Origin: CAVRJC01 sp963721435
GTDB taxonomy: Bacteria > Actinomycetota > Acidimicrobiia > IMCC26256 > DASPTH01
DNA: 64,000 nt
Assembly (NCBI GenBank): GCA_963721435.1
Contig: CAVRJC010000003.1
Location: 20,744-84,743, forward strand
Direction: 5' to 3'
Shown here: piece by piece, positions 44,379-53,578 of the stretch
Position numbering within the stretch: the stretch's first letter is position 1
Layout: the number at the start of each line of letters is the position of its first letter
Position numbers and translations under genes: made by a program
Notes under the pieces: generated by a model
Databases searched by the model: none
Told to the model about the DNA's origin: nothing
Seen by the model: the letters and a program-made list of their open reading frames with translations, nothing else

Positions 44379-45544
44379 CCACGAGCAGCCTGCGCGACGC
44401 GTGCGCGATCGTCGGCGTCGCCAACACCGCCTACACGCGCGGCACCGACCAGTCCACGCTGCAGCTGCACCTCGAAGCGTCGCTCGGCGCGCTGGCCGAC
44501 GCCGGCGTCGAGCCCGGCGAAGTCGACGCGGTGATGCCGCACGACCTCGGCGACCGCTGCGCCGAGGAGTTCATGGTGAACCTCGGCCTCTCCGACCTCA
44601 CCTTCTCGTCGACCATGCACACCGGTGGCGCGAGCTTCGGCTCCGCGGTGCAGAGCGCGTGCCTCGCGGTCGCCGCCGGGATCGCCAACGTCGTGCTCAT
44701 CCCCTTCGGGCGCCGCGGGTTCTCCGAGCAGCGCGTGTCGACCAGCACCGCGAAGATGATGCCCGCGCTCTACAGCATCGAAGAGTTCGAGAAGCCGTAC
44801 GGCAGCCTCGTGGGCGTGCAGTGGTTCGCGCAGGCCGCGCAGCGCCACATGTTCGAGTACGGCACGACGAGCGAGCAGTTCGGTCACGTCGCCGTCGCGT
44901 GCCGCAAGCACGCGAACCTCAACCCGCAGGCCGTCATGTACTCGCGTCCGATGACGCTCGAGGATCACCAGGCGTCGAAGATGATCTCGTCGCCGTTGCG
45001 GATGTTCGACTGCTCGCTCGAGTCCGACGGCGCGGGTGCGGTCGTGATCACGAGCGCGGCGCGTGCACGCGACTGCGCGAAGCCGCCGGTGCTCATCTCG
45101 GGTCTCGGTGAGGGCCACGGGAACCCGCCGACGTCGATCACCCAGAAGCGCGACATGACATTCATCGAAGGGCTGCATTCGGCGGGGCAACGCGCGTACG
45201 CGATGGCCGGCATCACGCCGGACGACATCGACTGCGCGCAGCTCTACGACGGCTTCACGTGGTTCGTGCTGGGCGCGCTCGAAGCGCTCGGGTTCTGCGG
45301 GAAGGGGGAAAGCGGTCCGTTCGTCGAGGACGGCCGTATCGAGCTCGGCGGCGACCTCCCGGTCAACACCCACGGCGGCCTCCTGTCGGAGGGGCACGTC
45401 TCGGGCATCAACCATGCCATCGAAGCGGTGCGGCAGCTGCGCCGGGAAGTCGAGCCGGAACGTCAGGTCGAGCACTGCGAGACGGTGCTCGTGAGCAACG
45501 AGGGCGACATGCACGAAGGCTCCGTCCTCATCCTGCACCGATGA
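44375..45544 (+). CDS. thiolase-fold lipid-transfer-like protein (probable aldolase subunit)
   Basis: 389-aa thiolase-superfamily protein of the SCP2/lipid-transfer type. Where true thiolases have the nucleophilic Cys, this has MHTGGASFGSAV (near residue 80), so normal Claisen chemistry is unlikely. The LYDGFTW segment near 290 resembles the catalytic Tyr region of the Ltp2 steroid side-chain aldolase, and HGGLLSEGHVSG near 330 is the C-terminal active-site loop. Together with the DUF35 gene, overlapping by ATGA, it is inferred to form a retro-aldolase complex like Ltp2-ChsH2. Confidence 0.8.
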   Translation: MTTSSLRDACAIVGVANTAYTRGTDQSTLQLHLEASLGALADAGVEPGEVDAVMPHDLGDRCAEEFMVNLGLSDLTFSSTMHTGGASFGSAVQSACLAVAAGIANVVLIPFGRRGFSEQRVSTSTAKMMPALYSIEEFEKPYGSLVGVQWFAQAAQRHMFEYGTTSEQFGHVAVACRKHANLNPQAVMYSRPMTLEDHQASKMISSPLRMFDCSLESDGAGAVVITSAARARDCAKPPVLISGLGEGHGNPPTSITQKRDMTFIEGLHSAGQRAYAMAGITPDDIDCAQLYDGFTWFVLGALEALGFCGKGESGPFVEDGRIELGGDLPVNTHGGLLSEGHVSGINHAIEAVRQLRREVEPERQVEHCETVLVSNEGDMHEGSVLILHR

Positions 45545-45918
45545 ACGAGCTCACCGCCGGCTTCTGGGACGCGGCGAGCCGTCACGAGCTCGTGGTGCAA
45601 CGCTGCGACGCGTGCGGTCTGTGGCGGCACTACCCGCAGTATCTCTGCCCGGAGTGTCGCAGCGACGCCTGGTCGTGGGCACCGATCGAGGGGCGCGGTG
45701 TCGTGTACTCGTTCACGGTGACGCACCGCGCGTTCGGCGCGGCCTGGGCCGACCGCGTGCCGTACACGGTCGCGACCATCGAGCTCGACAACGGCATCCG
45801 CATGGTGAGTGACCTCCCTGCCGACGACACCGACGAGGTCGCGATCGGCGCGCGGGTCGAGGTGTGGTTCGACGACGCGGGCGAAGTCACGCTCCCACGG
45901 TTCCGCCTCGTGCGGTAG
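45541..45918 (+). CDS. Zn-ribbon OB-fold protein (DUF35)
   Basis: 125-aa partner of thiolase-like proteins. The rubredoxin-type zinc ribbon CDACGLWRHYPQYLCPEC lies at about 22-39, followed by the OB fold (GRGVVYSFTVTHRAF, PYTVATIELDNGIRMVSDL). Adjacency and overlap with the thiolase gene support complex formation. Confidence 0.88.
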   Translation: MNELTAGFWDAASRHELVVQRCDACGLWRHYPQYLCPECRSDAWSWAPIEGRGVVYSFTVTHRAFGAAWADRVPYTVATIELDNGIRMVSDLPADDTDEVAIGARVEVWFDDAGEVTLPRFRLVR

Positions 45919-45927
45919 ATCTCGATC

Positions 45928-46500
45928 TCAGCCGGAGGACGGGGGCTCCCACGGCTGGAGCCACGGGGTCGACGGCCAGCCCTCGGCGGCGGCCATGATC
46001 GGGAACGCGGTCGCGCCGTCGATCGATTCGCGCACGATGTCGGCGTGGCCGGCATGCCGTGCGGTCTCGGCGATGAGGTGCAGCACGACCCACCGCACCG
46101 ACCACGCGTCGACGTCGGCGGGGAACCACGGCACTCCCTGCGGCACCGGCACCGGGTGGTCGAGGCTCAGTCCCCGCACGACCTCCTCGGTCTCGCGTGC
46201 GACCGCGTCGTAGCGCTCGAGCGCGCTCGCGACCGTCTCGTCGGGGAGCAGGCGGAAGTTGTTCTCGTAGTCCTCCTGCGACATACGGTCTTCCTCGAGC
46301 ACCATGCCGGTCCAATTGCGCTCGACGCTCGCAACGTGCTTGATCAGCCCGCCGACGCTGAGCGGGCTCACCGACGGCGTGGCGCGCGCCTGCTCGTCGG
46401 TCAGCCCGTACGCGGTGAGGCGCATCACGTAGCGCTGCTGCGCGAGCGCGGCGAGGAGCTGCTCGCGCTCGTCGGGGATCGGGGGAGCCATTCCCGGCAT
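45928..46500 (-). CDS. DinB superfamily protein (DUF664-like)
   Basis: 190-aa four-helix-bundle protein. LIKHVASVERNW near residue 53 and HLIAETARHAGHADIVRE near 141 provide the three metal-binding His. Members are thiol-dependent transferases or damage-inducible proteins of unknown substrate. It lies 15 nt downstream of the D-aminoacylase gene stop, same strand. Confidence 0.85.
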   Translation of the reverse strand: MPGMAPPIPDEREQLLAALAQQRYVMRLTAYGLTDEQARATPSVSPLSVGGLIKHVASVERNWTGMVLEEDRMSQEDYENNFRLLPDETVASALERYDAVARETEEVVRGLSLDHPVPVPQGVPWFPADVDAWSVRWVVLHLIAETARHAGHADIVRESIDGATAFPIMAAAEGWPSTPWLQPWEPPSSG

Positions 46501-46515
46501 CGGCGAAACTCCGGT

Positions 46516-48648
46516 CTACGTGTCGCGGTGCGCGCCGACGATGAACGCGGCGCACAGCGAGAGCTCGGTGCCGTGGTTGAGCCATCGGTGACGGGTGCCG
46601 TTCTGCACCAGGACGTCGCCCGGCCCGAGTTTGATCTCGGCGCCTTCGTCGAGCCCCATCCAGATCTCGCCCTGGATGACCAGGATCGCGTCGACGGTGT
46701 CGGAGGTGTGGTAGCCGTCGTCCTCGAGCGCCTCGCTCCACTTGCCCTCGGCCGCTCCCGACGGCGGCACCGTGAACAGGATCACGCGTGATCCGCCCGG
46801 CGACGGGTTCCATTCCTCCATGTCACCGGGGACCTCGAGCACCGGTACGTGCGGCGGCGACGCGGCCGACCAGATCATGGCGATGGGCGCCGCGGCGTCG
46901 AGCGTGATCTGCTCGTCGCTCAGCACGATCCCCCTGCCGTCGGCGTCGTCCCCGGTGACGATCCGGCGCGCCATCACCGCGCCTGCCGGGGCGAGCATCG
47001 TGCCGGGCAGGCCGTCGATCGTGTCCCGCACATCGGTGCCGTCGACACGGATCGGTGTGCCGTTCACCATGACGTGCCGGAGGCCGCGCGGCGCGTCGGC
47101 GGTGAGGCGGTCGGTGCCCGCGGGGAAGTCGGTGACGCGCCGCAACGGCCCCGGATCGACGTCGTCGAGGTCGAAGACCACGACGTCCGCCGGACAGCCC
47201 ACCTCGATGGTGCCGCGGTCGCCGAGGCCGAGGAAGTCGGCGAGCTCGCCCGTGACCTTGCGCACGCCCTGCTCGACCGGCATGAGCTCACGGTCGCGCA
47301 CCCAGTTGGCGAGGAAGTCGAGCGGCAGTGACGCGTCGCACATCTGTGAGTTGTGCGCGCCCGCATCGGACAGTCCGAGCACGCAGCCGTCGGTGCGCAG
47401 GATCCGTTCGAGCAGCGGGAGGTCGTCGTTGGCGAAGATCACCCGGAACCGCGTGTCGAGGTTGTCGGCGAGCGCGATGTCGAGCGCGACCGCGGTCGGG
47501 TCCTCGCCGCGCTCACGCGCGATCTGCTCGACCGACTTCCCGATGAGCTCGGGCTGGTTGGGCGTCTCCTCGACGCTGAACTTGTCCCAGTTGGGATCGA
47601 CCCACTGCTTGCTGCCGAGGTCACGTACGGCGCGGGCGCGCCACTCCGGGTCGCGGTAGCGCTCGGCGCGCTCCGACACCTCGAGGGTCGAGAGCTCACC
47701 GAACGCGGGCACCGGGTAGAACGGCATCGGCTGCGCGAGCGACACCTGGAAGCTGATGGGCCGCGGCGTGACCTGCGGGTAGACGCGGGCACCGGCGCGG
47801 AACGCGGCTTCGTGGATCTCGAGCTGCTCCTCGGGCCACGGCTGGCGCGGGCTGCCGTCCGGGTACGTGATGATCTGGCACCACGTGATCGGCGCGCCCA
47901 GCGTCGGCTGCAGCCGGTAGATCCACGTGCAGTCCTCGTCGACGATCGCCGAGCACACGCCGCCCGCGCCGGCGGCGGCGCGCATCAACGCCTCGGTCTC
48001 CTCCTGCGAGGCCGTCACCGATGGCACCGGCCGTCCACCGTCGGCGGTGTGGAAGTGCGACCGGTCGGTCGAGAACCCGATCGCGCCCGCGCGGACCGAC
48101 TCGGCGACGACCGCCTGCATCTGCTCGATCTCGTCGTCGGTGGCCTCGCGCTCGTAGCCCTCCGGGCCCATCGTCCAGAGCCGCACCGCAGTGTGGCCGA
48201 CGTACGTGCCGAAGTTGATCCCGACGCCGCGCGCCCCGATCCGCTGCCGGTACGACGCGTAGTCCTCCCACGTCCAGTCGACACCGATCGCCAGCGTCTC
48301 CGGCGACATGTCCTCGACGAAGTGGAGCGTGCGCATCATCGAGTCGCGTGACGCTTCACGGCACGGCGCGAGCGACAGGCCGCAGTGACCGGCGATCACG
48401 CTGGTGACCCCCTGCAAGCTCGACGGCGTGAGCCACGGGTCCCAGAAGATCTGCGCGTCGTAGTGGGTGTGGAGATCGATGAACCCCGGCGTGACCAGTG
48501 ATCCGTCGGCGTCGAGCACCCGGTCGCCGCTGAGGTTGCGGCCGAGCTCGGCGACCTTGCCGTCGACTACTCGCACGTCGACGGCCTGCGCCGGCCCGCC
48601 GGTGCCGTCGATCACTTGCCCACCCTTGATCACGTACTCGCCGATCAT
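46516..48648 (-). CDS. D-aminoacylase-type amidohydrolase fused to a C-terminal cupin
   Basis: 710-aa protein. Residues 1 to about 545 are an N-acyl-D-amino-acid deacylase/amidohydrolase: IKGGQVIDGTG, TPGFIDLHTHYDAQIFWDP near 55 (HxH metal site), VIAGHCGLSLAP near 86 and LGLSDAGAHNSQMCD near 425. Residues about 570-710 form a separate cupin (DGYHTSDTVDAILVIQGEIWMGLDEG, LGPGDVLVQNGTRHRWLN) with the HxxD..E..H metal residues. The cupin may sense or bind the product, or hold a second activity. ATG 48648 has AGGGGGAAGC upstream. The D-amidase part alone is full length, so this is a real fusion and not a readthrough. Confidence 0.87.
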   Translation of the reverse strand: MIGEYVIKGGQVIDGTGGPAQAVDVRVVDGKVAELGRNLSGDRVLDADGSLVTPGFIDLHTHYDAQIFWDPWLTPSSLQGVTSVIAGHCGLSLAPCREASRDSMMRTLHFVEDMSPETLAIGVDWTWEDYASYRQRIGARGVGINFGTYVGHTAVRLWTMGPEGYEREATDDEIEQMQAVVAESVRAGAIGFSTDRSHFHTADGGRPVPSVTASQEETEALMRAAAGAGGVCSAIVDEDCTWIYRLQPTLGAPITWCQIITYPDGSPRQPWPEEQLEIHEAAFRAGARVYPQVTPRPISFQVSLAQPMPFYPVPAFGELSTLEVSERAERYRDPEWRARAVRDLGSKQWVDPNWDKFSVEETPNQPELIGKSVEQIARERGEDPTAVALDIALADNLDTRFRVIFANDDLPLLERILRTDGCVLGLSDAGAHNSQMCDASLPLDFLANWVRDRELMPVEQGVRKVTGELADFLGLGDRGTIEVGCPADVVVFDLDDVDPGPLRRVTDFPAGTDRLTADAPRGLRHVMVNGTPIRVDGTDVRDTIDGLPGTMLAPAGAVMARRIVTGDDADGRGIVLSDEQITLDAAAPIAMIWSAASPPHVPVLEVPGDMEEWNPSPGGSRVILFTVPPSGAAEGKWSEALEDDGYHTSDTVDAILVIQGEIWMGLDEGAEIKLGPGDVLVQNGTRHRWLNHGTELSLCAAFIVGAHRDT

Positions 48649-48696
48649 GCTTCCCCCTGGTCGTGGCTGCGCGGCGGGCGCAGGAGCTCGATCTTG

Positions 48697-50619
48697 TCAC
48701 ACGGGCACCCGGCCGATGCCCGGTGCGTCGCTCGCCTTCGTCGTCCCGGCCTCGAGGGCGGCGGGAAACTCGACGGTCACGGTCAGGCCACCGTCGGGCA
48801 ACGCCTCGGCGCGGACCTGCGCGTGGTGCGCGTCGGCGACCGCGGCGACGATCGAGAGGCCCAAGCCGAAGCCCGGCGCGCCGCGGGAGCGGGTTTCGTC
48901 GGTGCGATGGAAACGGTCGAACAGGGCATCGACGTCGGCCGGGTCGAGGGGCGCGCCCGAGTTCGCGACGCGGATCGACGCGACCGCGCCGGAGTGGCCG
49001 GTCTCGATCGTGATCCACCCACCGTCGACGTTGTGCCGCGCCGCGTTCTCGACCAGGTTGCCGACGAGGCGGTCGAGGAGCGACCGGTCTCCGATCACGA
49101 CGGCCGGCTCGAGCGTGACGTCGATGTCGAGTGCCCGCGCGCGGGCGTCGAGCTCGAGGCGCGCGGCCGCGGCACGGGCGAGCGCGGCGAGATCGGTCGG
49201 TTCGGCGACCAGGCTGGCCGAGTCGCTGCGCGCGAGCACGAGCAAGCTGTCGATGAGGAGCTCACTGCGTTGCGTGGCCTCCCGGACCGTCTCTGCCATC
49301 GCCCGCAACTCGGCGGGTGTGGCATCGGGGTCGGCGAGCGTGACGTCGACCTCGGCGCGGATGATCGCCAGCGGCGTCCGCAGCTCGTGCGAGGCGTCGG
49401 CGACGAAGCGCCGCTGGCCGTCGAAGGCCGACTCGAGCCGGGACAGCATCGCGTCGAAGGTGTCGGCGAGCTCCTTGAGCTCGTCGTCGGGGCCGTCGAG
49501 CGCGATCCGCTCGTGCAGGTTCGACTCCGACAACCGCTTGGCGGTGGTGGTCATGCGATGCACCGGTCGGAGCACGCGACCGGCGATGAGCCACCCGAGC
49601 CCGAGCGACGCGATCGTCATCGCTCCGAGCGCGATGGCCGACTCCGTGAGGAGGTGCTCCAGGTGCTCGTGGGCGATCTGACTCTGCACGTCGCGGAACA
49701 CCGAGCGGTCGTCGCTGTCGGCGACCTCGCCCTGTTCGCTCGTGTGGACCTGGCTCGGGGAGATGCCGAGCTTGTCGGCCACTGCGATCCTGATCTCGTC
49801 GGGATTCTGGGTCAGGCTGTGATCGACGAGGAAGTAGTTCAGCGAGAGCAGCACCGCGCCGGCGACGAAGAAGAGCGCGGTGTACCAGAGGGTGAGCCGC
49901 CAGCGGGCGCTGAGGTGCGACCGGCGCACGAGACCGGGGCTCGCGGATCCGGAGCGGCGCGCGTTCACGGGATCTGGTAGCCCGACGCCGGTGACCGTTT
50001 CGATCACGGGAGGGTCGCCGAGCTTGCGCCGCAGTGTCATCACCGTGACCCGCACGGTGTTGGTGAAGGGGTCGGTGTACTCGTCCCACGCCCGCTCGAG
50101 CAGCTCCTCGGCGCTCACGACGTTGCCGTCGGCGGCCAACAGCTCTTCGAGCACCGCGAGCTCCTTCGGCGTGAGCTTGATCTCGTCCCCGTCGCGTGTG
50201 ACCTGTCGACGTCCGAGATCGAGCCGCACGCCGGCGCGCTCGAGCACGCGGCTCGTCGCGGGCGCGCGGCGTGCCAGCGCGCGGATGCGGGCGACGAGCT
50301 CGTCGAACGCGAACGGCTTCCCGAGGTAGTCGTCGGCGCCCAGCGCGAGGCCGTCGACGAGGTCCTGCGTCGTGCCCGAGGCCGTCAACATGAGGATGCG
50401 TGACGGCGTCTCGCGTTCGCGCAGGGTCGCGCACACGATGTCGCCGTGCACGATGGGGAGCGCGCGATCGAGCACCACGACGTCGTAGTCGACGAGCGTC
50501 ACCTTCTCGAGCGCGGTTGCGCCGTCAGCTGCCGTGTCGACCGCGATCCCCTCGCGTCGCAACCCGCGTTCGAGCGTGGATGCGAGCTGAGGTTCGTCTT
50601 CTACGAGCAGCACACGCAT
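48697..50619 (-). CDS. OmpR-type response regulator and sensor histidine kinase, joined in one ORF by a probable 1-base insertion
   Basis: Residues 1-217 are a response regulator: the acidic pocket LLVEDEP, the phospho-accepting Asp in VVVLDRAL near 51, KPF near 101 and an OmpR winged helix ending VTVMTLRRKLGD. Residues about 218-640 are a membrane histidine kinase: two helices (LTLWYTALFFVAGAVLLSL, IALGAMTIASLGLGWLIAG), HAMP, the phospho-His in ASHELRTPL near 416 and an ATPase with NLVENAARH and GFGLGLSIV. Near 49980 the ORF reads GVGLPDPVNARR. Removing one base gives the canonical GVGYQIP-stop, and the stop then overlaps GTG 49968 of the kinase (GTGA). I infer two genes, 49965-50619 and 48697-49968. 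Divergent from the redox locus at 50800, which they may control. Confidence 0.85.
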   Translation of the reverse strand: MRVLLVEDEPQLASTLERGLRREGIAVDTAADGATALEKVTLVDYDVVVLDRALPIVHGDIVCATLRERETPSRILMLTASGTTQDLVDGLALGADDYLGKPFAFDELVARIRALARRAPATSRVLERAGVRLDLGRRQVTRDGDEIKLTPKELAVLEELLAADGNVVSAEELLERAWDEYTDPFTNTVRVTVMTLRRKLGDPPVIETVTGVGLPDPVNARRSGSASPGLVRRSHLSARWRLTLWYTALFFVAGAVLLSLNYFLVDHSLTQNPDEIRIAVADKLGISPSQVHTSEQGEVADSDDRSVFRDVQSQIAHEHLEHLLTESAIALGAMTIASLGLGWLIAGRVLRPVHRMTTTAKRLSESNLHERIALDGPDDELKELADTFDAMLSRLESAFDGQRRFVADASHELRTPLAIIRAEVDVTLADPDATPAELRAMAETVREATQRSELLIDSLLVLARSDSASLVAEPTDLAALARAAAARLELDARARALDIDVTLEPAVVIGDRSLLDRLVGNLVENAARHNVDGGWITIETGHSGAVASIRVANSGAPLDPADVDALFDRFHRTDETRSRGAPGFGLGLSIVAAVADAHHAQVRAEALPDGGLTVTVEFPAALEAGTTKASDAPGIGRVPV

Positions 50620-50799
50620 GTCCGCACTTCGGTTCGGCGACAGACGGACGATACGCCCGCGACCGTAAAGCGCCGATAAGGGAGCAGATGCGGCGCGTTC
50701 CTGAGAGCCCGCTGAACATCGGGCGATCCTTTACCGCGCCGTTATGTCGTCCTCCGTAGCTTCGGTGTTGCTGCCACACCCCGCCCCGAGAGGACCGAC

Positions 50800-51105
50800 G
50801 TGGGCCCGTACGAACCCCACCATCGTGACGCCGGGCTGCGCCGCGTCACGCGCACGACGGCGTGGCTCGCGGCCGGCGCGGTGGCGCTGGTCGGGGGGTT
50901 CGCGGCGTACGTCGGCAACGCCTTTCCCGGGACCCGCTCCACATCACCCGCGTCAGTGGTCACACCGACCCAGCCCACGCAGGCGCCGGTCGCGACGATC
51001 CCACCCTCGCCCGGCGCGGTTCCCGTTCCCACCACACCACCGGTGACGAGCCCGCCGCGCGTCGTCGTGCCCGTCCAGCCCCACACCCGGTCGAGGGGCT
51101 CATGA
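50800..51105 (+). CDS. small Pro-rich membrane-anchored exported protein
   Basis: 101-aa protein with a single N-terminal hydrophobic helix (TTAWLAAGAVALVGGFAAYVG) followed by a Pro/Thr/Val-rich low-complexity tail outside the membrane. No family recognised. GTG 50800 has AGAGGA upstream. It opens the redox locus, so a scaffold or linker role beside the heme protein is possible but unproven. Confidence 0.5.
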   Translation: MGPYEPHHRDAGLRRVTRTTAWLAAGAVALVGGFAAYVGNAFPGTRSTSPASVVTPTQPTQAPVATIPPSPGAVPVPTTPPVTSPPRVVVPVQPHTRSRGS

Positions 51106-51118
51106 CGCCGGGGCCCTC

Positions 51119-52264
51119 GTGATGCCCGTGCTCGGCGCGAGCGCATCGCTCTGGATGTGGTACGTCGCTCGCGCCGCGGGGATCGTGAGCCTGCTCCTCC
51201 TCACGGGGAGTGTGCTGCTCGGGATCCTCACCAGCGTGCGCTGGTTCAGTGACCGCTGGCCGCGGTTCACGACGACGCTCGTGCACCGGAACCTCTCGCT
51301 GCTCGCGGTGGTGTTCCTCGCCATTCACGTGGCGACCGTCGTGATCGACGGGTTCGCGCCGATCCGGTGGCTCGACGCGGTCGTGCCGTTCGCGTCGCCG
51401 TATCGCCCGTTCTGGCTCGGTCTCGGGACGGTCGCGTTCGATCTGGTGCTCGCGCTGATCGCGACCAGCCTGCTGCGCAACCGCATCGGGCCGCGGCTCT
51501 GGCGTGGTACCCACTGGCTGGCGTACGCGTGCTGGCCGGTCGCCGTGGTCCACGGCATGGGAACCGGCACCGACACCGTGTCACGAGTGTTCCTGATCGT
51601 GAACGGCGTGTGCATCACTGCCGTGATCGTCGCGATCTGGTGGCGGATCCGCCCGGCGCTCGTGCCGCGTCCCGCAGTGCGCGGCTGGGTGCTCGCGGTG
51701 ACGATCGTGGCCCCCATCGCCCTGCTCGGGTGGCTGGTCGCCGGACCGCTCGCGTCGGGCTGGGCGAGCCGGTCCGGCACGCCCGCCGCGCTCCTCGGGC
51801 AGAGTGCGACCGCGGGGACGCAGAGCGCCGCTCCCGCGGCGCCGGCCGCGAGCGTCGCGGTCCCGTCGTCACTCGGTCCTTCGTTCCAGGCAACCTTCGC
51901 GGGCACCGTCGCTCGCTCCGACGGCGCGAACCAGGCCGAGACGCTGCAGTTCGACGCGCCGTTGACCGACGGCTCGGGCTCCAAGCTCGTCGTCGTGCTC
52001 CAGGGGACCAACAACGGCGGTGGTCTGATCGTGCGGAGCGGCACCGCGAGCATCGCGTCGGCGGCGAACCAGGTCGAGTTCGCGGGCACCATCACCTCGA
52101 TCGAGAGCGGGACGCTGTTCGCTTCGGCCTCACCGGGATCACCGACCACGCTGCCGATCGCGATCCAGATGAACCACCTCGACATTCCGGGAGGGACCGT
52201 GAACGGCTCGGTGAGCGCGGCGAGGACGTCACCCAGGTCGTCATCGAGAGGTGGCGACGACTGA
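51119..52264 (+). CDS. ferric-reductase-like transmembrane protein with C-terminal extracytoplasmic domain
   Basis: 381-aa protein. The first ~215 residues hold six hydrophobic helices of the ferric-reductase-like heme b fold; LVHRNLSLLAVVFLAIHVAT near residue 60 and THWLAYACWPVAVVHGMG near 130 give the His pairs for two hemes. After a long Ala/Ser/Pro linker, residues 250-375 form a beta-rich domain (FQATFAGTVARSDG ... LIVRSGTASIASAANQ) of unknown role. GTG 51119 and ATG 51122 are adjacent possible starts. Its stop overlaps the NuoF-like ATG by one base. Probably moves electrons across the membrane. Confidence 0.75.
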   Translation: MMPVLGASASLWMWYVARAAGIVSLLLLTGSVLLGILTSVRWFSDRWPRFTTTLVHRNLSLLAVVFLAIHVATVVIDGFAPIRWLDAVVPFASPYRPFWLGLGTVAFDLVLALIATSLLRNRIGPRLWRGTHWLAYACWPVAVVHGMGTGTDTVSRVFLIVNGVCITAVIVAIWWRIRPALVPRPAVRGWVLAVTIVAPIALLGWLVAGPLASGWASRSGTPAALLGQSATAGTQSAAPAAPAASVAVPSSLGPSFQATFAGTVARSDGANQAETLQFDAPLTDGSGSKLVVVLQGTNNGGGLIVRSGTASIASAANQVEFAGTITSIESGTLFASASPGSPTTLPIAIQMNHLDIPGGTVNGSVSAARTSPRSSSRGGDD

Positions 52265-53578
52265 TGGCACGCACGGCCGAAGCCCTCGTCGCCGCGCCCG
52301 TCGGGTTGCCGCGTCTCGTCGCCGACACCGCAGGGAGCGAGTCGTTGGCCGCGCACGTCGCGCAGCTCGGTGCGGTACCCCATTTCGGCTCCGGGCGGCG
52401 GCGGACCGTCGACCTGATCGGCGTCGTCGAGCGCAGCGGCCTGCGGGGCCGTGGTGGCAGCGGCTTTCCGACCGCGACCAAGATGCGAGCGGTGGCCAAC
52501 GGCCGCGGACCACGGGTCGTGATCGCCAACGGCTCGGAAGGGCGAGCCGGCCAGCGCGAAGGACGCGTGGTTGTTGGCCAACCGCCCGCACCTCGTGCTC
52601 GACGGTGCCGCGCTCGCGGCTGAGGCAGTGGACGCCTCCGACGTCGTCATCGCGCTCGATCGCCACGACGGTCGTGCCCGGGCCACGGTCGCCCGCGCGC
52701 TCGAGGAACGGCGCGCGGCCCGAGTCGACGCGGTCCGAATGCGCGCGGTCGACCTGCCGTCCCGCTACGTCGCGGGGGAGGAGAGCGCGCTCGTCCATTG
52801 GGTGAACGGCGGTGACGCCAAGCCGACGTTCGTGCCGCCCCGCCCGTTCGAACGAGGAGTCCGAGGGCGCGCCACGCTGATCCAGAACGTCGAGACGCTC
52901 GCGCACCTGGCGCTGATCGCCCGGTTCGGCCCGGACTGGTTCCGCGAAGTGGGAACCCCGACGGAGCCGGGCACCGCGATCGTGACGCTCGGCGGTGCCG
53001 TCGCGAGGCCGGGCGTGTGCGAGATCGCGATCGGCACCCCGTTGCGCGACGTCATCGCGGCCGCGGGAGGGCCGACCGAGGAGGTCGCCGCGTTCCTCAC
53101 CGGTGGGTACTTCGGGACGTGGATCCGTGCCGACGTGGCATGGGATCTCCCGCTGGGTCACCTCGAGCTCGGACGGGCCGGCGCCGCGTTCGGGTGCGGT
53201 GTCGTCTACGCGCTGCCTACGGGAGTGTGCGGCCTCGCGGAGACGGCGCGCGTCGCGCGCTATCTCGCCGAAGAGAGCGCGGGGCAGTGCGGGCCGTGCG
53301 CCTACGGTCTCCCCGCGATCGCCGATGCGCTCGACGCGATCGTCGCCGGCCGCCAGGTCGAGCACATGACCGGGCTCATCCGGCGCTGGACCGTGCAGAT
53401 CGCCGGAAGGGGCGCGTGCCATCTCCCCGACGGCGCGATCCGCTTCGTGAGAAGCGCGCTCGACACGTTCGCACCCGAGATCGAGCGTCACCGGGCTCGG
53501 GGTGCTTGCTCGTCAGCGCGCCGGCGCGGCGGGTTGCCGCTTCCTGCCGCCGACGGCCGCGAGCAGGGTTGGCGATGA
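52264..53578 (+). CDS. NuoF-like NADH/FMN flavoprotein with SLBB and Fe-S region, frameshifted near 52542
   Basis: Resembles the NADH-binding subunit of complex I (NuoF, about 437 aa when repaired). GLRGRGGSGFPTATKM near residue 60 is the FMN/NADH motif, the SLBB domain (VTLGGAVARPGVCEIAIGT) follows near 240, and the Fe-S end reads SAGQCGPCAYG and RGACHLPDG. True NuoF has ESCGxCxPC; the first Cys is Ala here, leaving three ligands. The frame shifts +1 at GAAGGGCGAGCC (52537-52548); removing one base gives NGSEGEPASAKDAWLLANRP. Not next to other nuo genes, so it is a stand-alone diaphorase-type subunit feeding the neighbouring ferredoxin. Confidence 0.78.
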
